Source: Apostichopus japonicus (taxonomy: Eukaryota > Echinodermata > Holothuroidea > Aspidochirotida > Stichopodidae). Taken from it: a stretch of DNA of 64,000 bases. The notes below the pieces were generated by a model that made no database searches, was not told the origin of the DNA, and saw nothing but the letters and a program-made list of their open reading frames with translations. The translations under genes and the position numbers were made by a program. Below, piece after piece: positions 42,991-57,100 of the stretch; position 1 is the first letter of the stretch; each line of letters begins with the position of its first letter. The stretch spans positions 136,501 to 200,500 of the forward strand of contig NC_092573.1 in assembly GCF_037975245.1 (NCBI RefSeq), written 5' to 3'.

Positions 42991-44848
42991 CAAAGTTGAT
43001 CTCAACTTTCACATGGGGAGTGAGACAGGACACAAAGAAATATTTCAGATAAGATATGATAAGTTTCCCCTACATGTATTTAACTTGCAAACCATACATT
43101 AAATGATTATGTATCAAGCACAAGTATCCAAATAAAAAATGATAGTATATCCTCTACTTGAGCTAAAACATGGTTATGTGATAACAGAAAAAAAGCTCCC
43201 TGTACAATGCTATTTCTCTAAAGAACCTCACTCATTGATGGCTAAGTTTCAGGGTTCAAATATGGGGCTTGTACCTTCATTCCTTAAAATAATTTCGTTG
43301 ATAGGAGCAAATTAATCCAACCTTCAGATGTATTGCAACATCAGAGGTTTCAATTACAGATGAAAGCATGTGTAAAAGCAGAAAAACAAAAGCATAGTTT
43401 GTGTAACGTTTTGTGATTAAAAATACTATTTTCAAATGAGAATCCATAGCGCACAGAAATTTCAACTGACTTTAATGGAAGGCATTCAATTTTTTGATAG
43501 CTTCATTCCAAGTTGTAACAAAGTTAATGGCCAAAGACAAAAGGTGTTTTTGTGATGATAGTTTTAATTTTCTGTCAAGCTTAACAATAAATTTCATCCC
43601 AGGAACTGTAACATTTGTTACCATATAATCAAAGTAAAATGGCAAAAACAACAAAAGATGGTGCAAAGGAATTATGTTCAGAAAGCATTTGAGAAACTAT
43701 TTCCAATCCATTGCTAACATTTTGTTGAAAGCCTCTTTCTTAAGGTCTCCCTTGTTACGTGTTTTAGAAGATCACAACAGAAAGAGGAAATGGATTCACA
43801 AGGCATAAAACATAATGATTGGTCTCGATGGTGGCCAATTCCACTAAGTCGTTTCTTACACAATAAAGTGGGACACATTCCTCACCTCCACAGACTCTTC
43901 TGTCTAAGGAGAGATCTTTCTACATTTCTTGTTTTCTTTTCTTCTTGGTGAACAAATTAAGCTATATTCTACTTCTTTTAGCTCCAGTATACATATTTTT
44001 CAAACTTGGCAAAGCTGCTTTTTGTTAACCGATATTTGCAAAATGAATAGTTTTATCAAAAGGAGGTATAAGGCACTTTGTTTCTACGACTGTCTCTTAT
44101 CAAGTAGAATGCTTTCATATCTGTAGATAATTTTCTTTAAAATACTGACTTTTGCTTTTATCAAATTGTCTTATGATTCTGGCCCCCTGATATGACCATT
44201 TTTTTTTTATATAATATGTATAGAAGCATTTGAAAGGTGAAGAGTTGGAAGCATGGAATCATTACCAATGGATACTCTAGGTTCTGATGTACTTAATACC
44301 AATGACAAATACAAAAATTTGTTCTATATAGAATATTAAATGAATGTAATTCAAAGATGTACTTTCAAACCACCTTACTGGAGCTAGGCATTGCCACTGT
44401 CTTGAATGAATCAGGGTTGCCCTGTAACATACTAATAATTGTTGCTAAGGAACAAAGTTATCCACCAAGCCCTTGTCCTTGATTAGGTATTAATAGTTGA
44501 ATGTCATGATTTATCCACAGAGAATGTAACGTCCATCCCAAATGATCCGAAAGCAACCACCAAATACACTGAACAAACTGTTCACTTCACTAATTAACTT
44601 CCTGGCATGAACAGAATGAAAGTATGTATGTAGTTTTTCAAGTTTCAATAAGTTTGAAGTTGGATATTAAAGAGAAATGCCATAAGGAATGGCCACAAAG
44701 AAATACGTCTTTAAGATCTCTCTTCCGATTAGCACATCACATATGGTTATAGAGGGCACCCTACAAGAATTAGTCCATGACATCACACTAATGCCAGGTT
44801 TGTCAGAGCAGCTGACTCCCTACCAGTATCATGAAAATTCCTTGTGAA

Positions 44849-44854
44849 TTTATT
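44849..44854 (-). terminator. IQGAP: Candidate IQGAP poly(A) signal
   Basis: AATAAA on the minus strand, about 221 bases after the stop. The alternative is a site further down; there is no direct evidence of cleavage. Confidence 0.35.
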
Positions 44855-45074
44855 AATAGCAATCTATTAATAACCTTAAAACTACGCTTGGAACCTCAGA
44901 AGCAGATTTACTGGATCACGGATCAGACTGGATCAGGAATGTAAGCTGCTGTTTTTCCTGTTTTGGGAATTCATTATTAATTTGCTTTTCCTCAATGTCA
45001 AAGCCACTGGTGATCATCAGAATGGAATGAAATTGCTCTGAATTTTGCAATTTGAGATCCGGGGAGTAGTACCT

Positions 45075-45188
45075 TCATTTCCCGTAGAATTTCTTGTTTA
45101 ACAAGTAAATAAGGAGATTGACGTTAATTTTAGCTCTTCCAAACATCGTTGTTACTGCGATGCCCTCGTACTGTAACTGGAGAAGGTC
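45075..45188 (-). CDS. IQGAP: IQGAP last exon
   Basis: It encodes DLLQLQYEGIAVTTMFGRAK, then NVNLLIYLLNKKFYGK and stop TGA (45077-45075). Confidence 0.98.
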   Translation of the reverse strand, partial: DLLQLQYEGIAVTTMFGRAKINVNLLIYLLNKKFYGK

Positions 45189-48100
45189 CTGGTGGTACAG
45201 AAGAATTAAAAAACAATCAATGAATGGAAGCGATATTCCTCTAAAGTGATTTAAATATTCATTTTCTCTTTCAGAACAGAATTTTTGGGTGTAATTGGAA
45301 ATATTTTTATCCGTAGCATGATCACATTATATTGCAGCTTGTTTTTAGCTTAACACCTTTAACGTTCTATTCAAGTAATGCAATTTGTTGGCAATATGGT
45401 CGGTCATTGATTGTTACAGAATTGTTTCTGTTTGATCCTGTCCTTATCGGGTAATGTGCTTAAATAACATTGCAACTGAGTCACACAATTAGTCTCTTGC
45501 AGTAATAAACTTACCTGGAATACCAGGTCGACCGAGTCCATTCGGACTCCCAGAAACTTGGCAGCGACAATAAATACACCTGCTTTGTCACTTGGGTTGA
45601 TCTCAAACATGACATTCTTAAAGCTGTAAAAACCAACCAAGAGATTTAGACGGATTAGGATGTGAAACAATTTACTTGATAATAGTCATATTTATTACAT
45701 TGGAACTAAATAGCGACATCGAAATATTTTCCAAAGTTTAACTCAATATTCCACGCAGCATTGACGCCAGATCAGTTACTGTCACTATTCATAATTGCCT
45801 GAAGGTTCGATCTTTCTTGATGTTTGTTACAAAAAGAAATCTGTTACTTTAAGATAACTAATATTATAGCAGAATATTATGTACCATACTGTTAAGTCCA
45901 ATTTCCGAACTCACAAATGATGTATTCCTGTATACTGTGCGACAATGTAAAGTGAACAGAAGTTTTTAAATGAGACTTTTCCTCGGTCGATGCTGTAATG
46001 CCCAATTTTTTAACTACTATTTACAACTTTCTCTAGATATATTGATGGTCCATGGGGTGGGGGTGGGTGTGTGCTGCACATATTGACCAAGGGAGGGGGT
46101 AATAGGAGGGTGGATGTAGAATACATCACTTACTCTGATGGACTCTTCAGGCCCTCGATTTCCAAGATGACACCCTTCTCATGAAGCTTGGCTGCATTGT
46201 ACTTCACACCATTCTTACCCTTGGATTCTTTAGCTTTGGAATGTCGCCTGTTGATAACAAGGATGCAACAGAAACATAAACAAACATCCCACACCAGGAC
46301 CAAAGTAAAGAAACATAATTCCCTTTGAGACATGAAGACATTTCACACACAACGCTATTATAGGTGATAACATTACACTGACTCAGTAGCACCAACTGCA
46401 AGCTTAACTGAGAAAAAAAATGAACGTAACCATGACAAAATATGACAATAGGAGAGGGAAGGAGAACAAAACTAATGCATTTCATTATTTCATACCGATG
46501 TAGTTCCTCACTGTTACCTAAATCATGTTCACTTTGTATGGCACAAGTACCTCACTGCTACCTATATTATGTTCATTTTATATGGCCCAAGTACCTCACT
46601 GCTACCTACATCATGTTCCCTTTGTATAGCACAAGTACCTCACTGCTACCTTCCCTATTCACTTGGTATAGCACAAGTACCTCACTGCCACTCACATCAT
46701 GGTTCAAGGTAAACACACCTTCAATTCAAGTTCCTTTACACATCGGTTTCAAATATACAGGCCTGTGGTGAGCAGGCATTACCTATGTATTAAAGAAGGA
46801 TTAAAGAAGATAATCTCCAAGCAGTTGCATAATCCTATCGTTCAACGAATAACAAGGTAGACTCACTTGGCAGCCAGATTCTCCAGACAGGTCTTGATGT
46901 ACGTGCTGTAGTAGTCTGTCTGTTCTCCGTAGAATTTGGATTTGGTCTCCAATCCATTCAATGTCTTCTTCATCTTCATGATGTCTTGCTTCCGTCTCTG
47001 TCTGTATCGCCTCTGATTCTTTATGTCCTGGATGATGTAAAGACAGATCGAGACAATGATGAGAAGGGATGGTTACTTCGGTTTCACTTTGTCAAGTGTC
47101 ATTTATCCATGGGTGCAAACGGAAACATGAAACGCTTATAAAGGAATTATCGTCCCCATCACTATGCTTTGTAAAACAATTTTCATAATTTCGTGAGTGA
47201 GTGTCATCAACTTGTATCGTAAAGCTACACATTTCATGGTGACACAAATTTCTCGCTGTGACCATCTCTTCAATATTTTCACCCAATGATTGATAGCGGT
47301 CGATCATTTGCAGTTTCTTCAGTCATTGAGAAATAAGTTTGAAAAAAGTTGACACTTTGTACATTTGTTTTAAAGACTATCTGCATTTGTTCCCCATTGT
47401 TTTTCAAATTGCTAAATTTCTCAAAGCTTTGAAAATACTCCTCTCAAAATTTCTTTAAAACATGACGTGCCGAATATAAGGCTAAGGTGAGAAGTAAGAA
47501 TATGAGTGAAAGAGAAATGTTCTATATTTTTTGTCTTTCAATTATTCTTTCCCTTATTTGCCATATTTGGGGACAAAATCATCAACCTGTACAATTACGA
47601 GGGATACTTCGTACAGCTTTCAGTGTCGAGAATGAATCACTCACCCTGGTATGGTCTGTTAACTACAACCCTTGATAACCAACAATATCTATGAATTACC
47701 TGTGCAATGGCATTAACAATAGCTTGGTAACCATCTTTACTAGAAACCATTTCAGCTTCCTCCAGAACCGGTAGATTCTTCTTCACTTTTTCTTTCTTAC
47801 TCTCGATGGGAAGGCTGAACGAGAAGATGAGAGTCGAAAGAGAAACTTAATGAAAATTACATTGAAGTTTTTACTTGTTTGCACAGAATGTAAATTTGTG
47901 ATAATTCAGCTATACAGCAAACAAGGCCCCTAACAGTCTCTGACAAGAAGACTCCTGGCAAAGAAATGGAAGTAGCAACAAATCTTTGCGTATTGCAAAT
48001 AACCACCTTTCTCTACACGTGGGCTAGACAAATTGTTGGCAATTGCGATGAAGCTTTCCGAAGATACTAATATCTCTTGTGACAGCAATACAATACAATA

Positions 48101-51100
48101 CAGTACAGTACAATACAGTAAATACATTTTGTATTGGCGTGTTGGAATAGCAGTAGTTGTTACTAGTCAACCATGATGTGCTAGCTTAATGGCCACCCCT
48201 GACCAGACAGGAGTTGGAATTAATATATAAAAGTTAGAGGGCCTGATGATTTGATCCTGGCAGGATCTTCTCCAAAGGCTAACAAGGGCCAGGATCGTAA
48301 TGATGTTTGCAGTAAATATAAAAGCATTTTGCGACTGGTTTTTTCTCTCAAGGAGATGAGATTACTTGGTGTCTTACTTGGTGTCTTCAACAGACGACTG
48401 TGATCTTGCTAGTAGTGTCGTATCTTGGCTTGTGTTCAGGTCTAACCTGACCTGCAACAGCTCGTCATGAAGTGCCTCCTAATATGGCAAAACAGGAAAG
48501 TAGACAAAGTTAAATCAATTTTTCTCCTTTTTGAATTTCTAAACATTCATGGCATATTATATATCTTTTTCCAATATTACAATACTAAAACTTAGACAAG
48601 AAGTAATAAGAGGACAGTTCAGATCTGATCAAAGACGGAGGAGGTTGCAGGAGGAAAGAAAAGTAAAATTGATAATACTCTTTACCTGTTCGGGTGTGGC
48701 TTTAGTATCCAAGATCGCCAAGACCGATTCATCGCTCTGCACTCTTACAATATCGACAAGGAGCCTCTTAGTCCTATAAACATAAGACAATGACCGAAAA
48801 CATATGACTTTCTCTTTGGAAATTGAAACAAATCTGATGGGAGATCTACCATTATTCAAGATGACACCTGATGTTTAAACGGTCGAGTGATCTTAAATGA
48901 GTTGACTTAGTATGGATGTAAATTATTATAGATATATAAAAATATATGGATGTATAATTTTAAATGAATGTAGAGAAAAATCACTTAAGAACAAACAGAT
49001 ACAAACACCAACTAATATACTAATATAACCAACCTATCCACGGACGTGAAATGCTGACTTACTTGATCAATGATCCTTTAAAGGGATATGTGTGTGCTTT
49101 CCATTGCTCACCCTACCCAGGGATCACTATAATGTGATATATATTCGATGTGATATGCTGACTTACTTGATGAATAATCTCTTTTTGTCTTGGTCGTCAT
49201 CTTCCTGGATTTCAAACTTGTTGGTCAAGGTGAATGATATTTCTGTTTTACCTAGATTTGAGATCATCTGCTGTGTTTCAGGGCTGTTTGGATCTCCTTG
49301 GACCTCACCTAATAGAAGAGAAAACCTCAGATGAACCTAATTCTAAAACAGATCTTCTCAGTTCTACAGGAACATCTGCAGCTCACCTATCAATTACATA
49401 GACGTGCATTTATAAATGATGAAGACACCTGAGGGCAAGGCTCGAGGCAGAAACATCCTCTCTGGTTTCCTTTCATTTTAGAGACAAAAAGTTATGTTTC
49501 AACATTCTCATAAATCTTGTTTTCTATTATTATTAATATTAATTCTTTTAATATACTCTATTTTTCAACATGTTACTTGTACTGCACCACTGGTTTGATA
49601 AATAAATGAACTGAACCGAAATTTGATGCAGTTGATGGCAAAGAATACCGACAGCCGTATCTTAGCAATAAAATGAATCTGGACCAGGCTGTACCATCTC
49701 ATCAAAACCAATCCTACCGACGAAATTAATTAATATACCCATGTCTCAGGACACTCTTGAAGATAAAACTAACATTTATCTCAAATGTAGCAACCCCATA
49801 TTAAAGGCTAATTTAAAATAAGACAATCGCTATCAAAGAAAACCTACCAAGCATATCTTCAACCCCAGGTACATCTCCCAGATCTTCCAGGAGTTCATGT
49901 AATGGATCTGACTGGTCAGTGGCGACTGCATCAATGTGCTCCACCAACAACTGCAGAGACAAATAAGGATATGTATGAAACATGGGAGAACTGATACTTT
50001 GAGCTGGATCTTGTTGAATTTGCGACTCTGGTGGTTATCATTCTCAAACTTTAATGAACAAATCCCGTACGTGGAAATATAATCTTGTTACTGCTGTGAA
50101 TAACAAGAGTCAAGCGTAGCTTCTATATGAAACCACAAAATATTGCAAGAAATTTGTGGAACACAAATGACTCTGTACTGGTTTTACAGTGTAACAGCTG
50201 GATCATTTTGAGTAGTCAAATTGATGGAGCCACAATCATATGATCTATCAATTATTGATAATAGTTTACTGATCATTGATCTCTTGATGAGCTCAGATCA
50301 TTATTGAGAGTACCATGAGATATGATCTATTGATTATTGATTATAGTTTATTGATTATTGATCTCTTGATGCACTCAGATCATTATTGAGAGTACCATGA
50401 GAGATGATCTATTGATTATTGTAATAGTTTATTGATTATTGATCTCTTGATGAGCTCAGATCATTATTGAGAGTACCATAAGAGATGATCTATTGATTAT
50501 TGTTATAGTTCATTGATTATTGATCTCTTGATGAGCTCAGATCATTATTGAGAGTACCATGAGAGATGATCTATTGATTATTAATTATAGTTTACTGATC
50601 ATTGATCACTTGATGAGCTCAGATCATTATTGAGAGTACCATGAGAGATGATCTATTGATTATAGTTTACTGATTATTGATCTCTTGATGAGCTCAGATC
50701 ATTATTGAGAGTACCATGAGAGATGATCTATTGATTATTGATTATAGTTTACTGATTATTGATCTCTTGATGAGCTCAGATCATTATTGAGAGTACCATG
50801 AGAGATGATCTATTGATTATAGTTTATTGATATTTGATCTCTTGATGCACTCAGATTATTATTGAGAGCACCATGAGAGATGATCTATTGCTTATTGTTA
50901 TAGTTTATTGATTATTGATCTCTTGATGAGCTCAGATCATTATTGAGAGCACCATGAGAGATGATCTATTGATTATTGATTATAGTTTACTGATTATTGA
51001 TCTCTTGATGAGCTCAGATCATTATTGAGAGTACCATGAGAGATGATCTATTGATTATAGTTTATTGATATTTGATCTCTTGATGCACTCAGATTATTAT

Positions 51101-54100
51101 TGAGAGCACCATGAGAGATGATCTATTGCTTATTGTTATAGTTTATTGATTATTGATCTCTTGATGAGCTCAGATCATTATTGAGAGCACCATGAGAGAT
51201 GATCTATTGATTATTGATTTTAGTTTACTGATTATTGATCTCTTGATGAGCTCAGATCATTATTGAGAGCACCATGAGAGATGATCTATTGATTATTGAT
51301 TATAGTTTACTGATCATTGATCACTTGATGAGCTCAGATCATTATTGAGAGCACCATGAGAGATGATCTATTGATTATTGATTATAGTTTATTGATAATT
51401 GATCTCTTGATGCACTCAGATTATTAGTGAGAGCACCATGAGAGATGATCTATTGATTATTGATTACAGTATATTGATTATTGATCTCTAGATGCACTCA
51501 GATTATTGAGAGCACCATGAGAGATGATCTATTGATTATTGATATAGTTTACTGATCATTGATCACTTGATGAGCTCAGATCATTATTGAGAGCACCATG
51601 AGAGATGATCTATTGATTATTGATTATAGTTTATTGATAATTGATCTCTTGATGCACTCAGATTATTAGTGAGAGCACCATGAGAGATGATCTATTGATT
51701 ATTGATTATAGTATATTGATTATTGATCTCTAGATGCACTCAGATTATTGAGAGCACCATGAGAGATGATCTATTGATTATTGATATAGTTTACTGATTA
51801 TTGATCTCTTGATGAACTCAGATCATTATTGAGAGTACCATGAGAGATGATCTATTGATTATAGATTATTGATATTTGATCTCTTGATGCACTCAGATTA
51901 TTATTGAGAGCACCATGAGAGATGATCTATTGCTTATTGTTATAGTTTATTGATTATTGATCTCTTGATGAGCTCAGATCATTATTGAGAGCACCATGAG
52001 AGATGATCTATTGATTATTGTTATAGTTTATTGATTATTGATCTCTTGATGAGCTCAGATCATTATTGAGAGTACCATGAGAGATGATCTATTGATTATT
52101 GATTATAGTTTATTGATAATTGATCTCTTGATGCACTCAGATTATTATTGAGAGCACCATGAGAGATGATCTATTGCTTATTGTTATAGTTTATTGATTA
52201 TTGATCTCTTGATGAGCTCAGATCATTATTGAGAGCACCATGAGAGATGATCTATTGATTATTGTTATAGTTTATTGATTATTGATCTCTTGATGAGCTC
52301 AGATCATTATTGAGAGTACCATGAGAGATGATCTATTGATTATTGTTATAGTTTATTGATCTCTTGATGAGCTCAGATCATTATTGAGAGTACCATGAGA
52401 GATGATCTATTGATTATTGTTATAGTTTATTGATTATTGATCTCTTGATGAGCTCAGATCATTATTGAGAGTACCATGAGAGATGATCTATTGATTATTG
52501 ATTATAGTTTTCTGATCATTGATCACTTGATGAGCTCAGATCATTATTGAGAGTACCATGAGAGATGATCTATTGATTATTGATTATAGTTTATTGATTA
52601 TTGATCTCTTGATGAGCTCAGATCATTATTGAGAGTACCATGAGAGATGATCTATTGATTATTGTTATAGTTTACTGATTATTGATCTCTTGATGAGCTC
52701 AGATCATTATTGAGAGCACCATGAGAGATGATCTATTGATTATTGATTATAGTTTACTGATCATTGATCACTTGATGAGCTCAGATCATTATTGAGAGCA
52801 CCATGAGAGATGATCTATTGATTATTGATTATAGTTTATTGATAATTGATCTCTTGATGCACTCAGATTATTAGTGAGAGCACCATGAGAGATGATCTAT
52901 TGATTATTGATTATAGTTTATTGATTATTGATCTCTTGATGAGCTCAGATCATTATTGAGAGTACCATGAGAGATGATCTATTGATTATAGTTTACTGAT
53001 TATTGATCTCTTGATGAGCTCAGATCATTATTGAGAGTACCATGAGAGATGATCTATTGATTATTGATTATAGTTTACTGATCATGGATCTCTTGATGAG
53101 CTCAGATTATTATTGAGAGTACCATGAGAGATGATCTATTGATTATTGATTATAGTTTATTGATTATTGATCTCTAGATGAGCTCAGATTATTGAGAGCA
53201 CCATGAGAGATGATCTATTGATTATTGATTATAGTTTATTGATTATTGATCTCTTGATGAGCTCAGATCATTATTGAGAGTACCATGAGAGATGATCTAT
53301 TGATTAGTGATTATAGTTTACTGATTATTGATCTCTTGATGAGCTGGTCATGAGGGGGCCAAGTTTGAACTCATGTCTTCCAGCATGCATATCATCATAA
53401 AATTGCTGCCCCACAGGGACTTTAATTTTTAAAAAGTCTGAGGTGATAGCGCCATTGTTTCACCTAGAGATGACAATACCTGTGTCTTTTCCAAACTTAC
53501 CGCATGTGTGTCAATGATTTCAGATACAGACATAAAGACGATTGGTTTTGTTGGGTTGACAAAGTCACTGTATTCATCAATGTCAAATCTGTCCTCGGGA
53601 TCATCCACCTCACAGACTTTGATACAGAACTCCCTAAAATATAATGGAAAATTAGAAAAGAATTTTAGAAAGCCCAGTGAAATTATCACTTATTAATTTA
53701 TCTTTAATGTGTTAACTTTAATGTGACTGGGATGGAGTTTGGAGAATCTGCAAACTATGACAGCACCTACACGGAGTGCCTCTGTAAAAGTGTTGATACT
53801 GTAGTCTATGACAAGGCAAGGAGCATGGTTGATTTTTTAAGAGGGCAATTAGCCAAAACAATGTCAGACACTAAATAGAGATCTTTATGTATTATCATAA
53901 CGCTTAATGTCTTTCCTACAAAATGAAGAAATTCCAAACTTGAATCAGTAAATCACAGCAACATACAATACCGCTGATTTAAATAGGTAATGACGTATTA
54001 AACAATTACATTACATTCTGAGAAAACTAAAACAGGGCAAATGTTTCACCCTGTCTGGATTCCCCTCCTGCAATGTTTACATGTGTAATTACACTTAACA

Positions 54101-57100
54101 TTAGGCAGAATTGTATATTATGTTATCGGTTATATATTTTTGATTAGTATGTTTTGAAGAACAACGAGGGAAGTGTGCAAAAACATAGGAGTCTTTTTCT
54201 TTCCAATGTTTCCTTTTACCAACATTTTTCTTTTACCCAACATTACTTACTTGAACTTTGGAAAGCTCTTCCTCACAAACTCATTGAGAGCTGACAGATG
54301 GGAACTTTCACCTTTGAACTAAAAGAAAAGGAAAGATTACAAATGTTATGCACGAGAATGCTAATACATCCAAGAGGTGAAAAGAACCAGAGATAGGCAT
54401 GTGGGATCAAAGTACCATCCTTTAAACTAACCATAGATAGTCACATGGGATCAAAGTACCATCCATTAAAATAACTATAGATAGTCACATGGGATCAAAG
54501 TACCATCCATTAAAATAACTATAGATAGTAACATGGGATCAAAGTACCATCCTTTAAACTAACCATAGATAGTAACATGGGATCAAAGTACCATCCATTA
54601 AAATAACCAGAGATAGTAACATGGGATCAAAGTACCATCCATTAAACTAACCATAGATAGTAACATGGGATCAAAGTACCATCCATTAAAATAACCAGAG
54701 ATAGTAACATGGGATCAAAGTACCATCCATTAAAATAACCAGAGATAGTCACATGGGATCAAAGTACCATCCATTAAAATAACCAGAGATAGTCACATGG
54801 GATCAAAGTACCATCCATTAAAATAACCAGAGATAGTCACATGGGATCAAAGTACCATCCTTTAAACTAACCATAGATAGTAACATGGGATCAAAGTACC
54901 ATCCATTAAAATAACCAGAGATAGTCACATGGGATCAAAGTACCATCCTTTAAACTAACCATAGATAGTAACATGGGATCAAAGTACCATCCATTAAAAT
55001 AACCAGAGATAGTCACATGGGATCAAAATCCCATCCTTTAAACTAACCATAGATACTAACATGGGATCAAAGTACCATCCATTAAAATAACTATAGATAG
55101 TCACATGGGATCAAACTCCCAACCATTAAAATAACCAGAGATAGGCATGTGGGATCCAAGTCCCATCATACAACTTATGGATAACATCCACACCATCCCA
55201 TTGGCTAAATGTATACCGTGTCACTTCAGCACAAGCACATAAACAGTTCCCCAACTTCAGCAACAAATGAGCTTAAAACAAGCAAAAGACCTGTGACACT
55301 ACATACTTAGAGCAGAACTAACCTCTTTGCCTGAAGCAATTGTCTGAAGGACTTTAGTGATGGATCCAAGATTCCTCCTCTGTTCAATGGTCATTCCTTT
55401 CTCAACGCTGATGTCGACGATGTCAAATGCGTCTGGCGCTACGATGGCTGGGTTCATGTATCGGTAGTAGATTAGATTACCGACAATCTGTGGACAAATC
55501 AAGATTGCCCAGCCAAGAAATAAATTAGGATGTTCGGTTCTACACTGACAGAACTAACGTTAATCAGATGGGGTGTTGTCGTATTATATAATAATATCTC
55601 CAGCCCACAAATACATGGGCACAAAAGTGTTTTATTTTAGATTCTTGCATTGGTGTATTTGATATGGAGGTAGGGAACACCACAAGTCAGAGCCAGAGAG
55701 ATACATAGGTAGAGCGCATAACTTGTACTACTGAGGTCATTAGCTCATATTATTCAATTCCATCCCGAAATTTCCTTTTTCTATTCAAAAATTTGTTTCA
55801 AACTTCCCAACTTCATCCATTGATTAGGTTTCTTGTATTTTAATTTTTTTTACCTCCTTAAATTAAGACTACAAGATTCCTTTCAAAGAAGGTAGAGGAA
55901 ATGTTTTTTCAATTCAGAATCATTCATAACTTATCAATTAAAGTTTGGCATGACAAGGTTGAGGGCAGCCTCACCTTGATGATATCTTCCTCGGGTTCGT
56001 CAGGGAACCGTTCTTGCAGGGAGATCCTCAAGACTTTAGCGATGTACCTGATTCCAAAACTGCAAAAGAGAAATATGGCCGATTAAGAAGAATATGGCAC
56101 TAACTAAATGATATAACAAAACCTTCCTTGTTTCATTGAAAAGTATAAGGCCCATGGGGTCTTCTTCTTTTTTCTTTTAAATTTATTTCACAAGAGTTAT
56201 GATTATGATTATGGAACTACCTGAACTTTGACAGGTTTCTAATGTTAAAATATTATGAATCAAGAAGCTTAACTCTTTAGTAACATCCACAACTGCAAGT
56301 AAATGTTTCATCACCAAACTATGGTATAGTTCTTAAGTGACTTTTAATTCCAATTATATATTATAGTCATGATAAAAAAAAAAACTGGTATTATTAAAAC
56401 CATGAAACAAACACGGTCCCACACTCACGGTATTTTATCTACACTCGAAATGATAGCATTCAGGAACTTCTCCGTCACTGTTTCAAGCACCTTGGCAGAT
56501 TCGTTGATCTTGGATATAACCTCCTCCTGCTTGAGGGCCTGCTCAGTCGAGACATCATAAGGCAGTTTGCTGTCAAAAGGAGGGGGAAAAAAGGGAAGGA
56601 AGTGACTTTATTACATTCAGGGTAAACTTGTTTGCAACTTACTCGTCCTGCCAAACTTCATTGGTTACAGTTGAGTAATGCTAAGGTGACCTCGCTTGCA
56701 ACGTATCTGTTTGCTCAAACTACCATTGATTAGAATACCATTGATTAGAATTATTTGACAATGTTTATAGCCAGGATAACTTGATTGCAAACTCACCTGG
56801 TCTCTCCAGTCTCTGATTCTTTTTGGTTTACCCAGGCTTTATAGACATCGACTGGATTTGTGTTGATGATCAGGGTTTTGTCATTCATTACCATGGTCAC
56901 CAACGGCTGCAGGATGTCTCTCAGTGAACTCTGACCTTTCTGACCTCTGTTAAAAGTGACTACCATTCTAATGACCATCGGGTTACCTGTCACAATCTCC
57001 ATCATCTTGTCTACCTTGGAACTGTCAAGGATGAATTTTGAAAAAAATATTCAATGTGTCAAAAAGATTTCAAAACACTTATAGTAAAGAAAGAATTTTC

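Larger units (their letters stand above)
42104..45074. other. Convergent interval between RPL17 and IQGAP 3' ends
   Basis: No coding exon. It contains a 68-bp tandem repeat and, at its right edge, the IQGAP 3' untranslated region. Confidence 0.6.

Noticed and set aside
50233-53345. Regular repeat array resembling a CRISPR
   Set aside because: Units are contiguous near-identical tandem copies with no unique spacers, within an intron of an animal gene.
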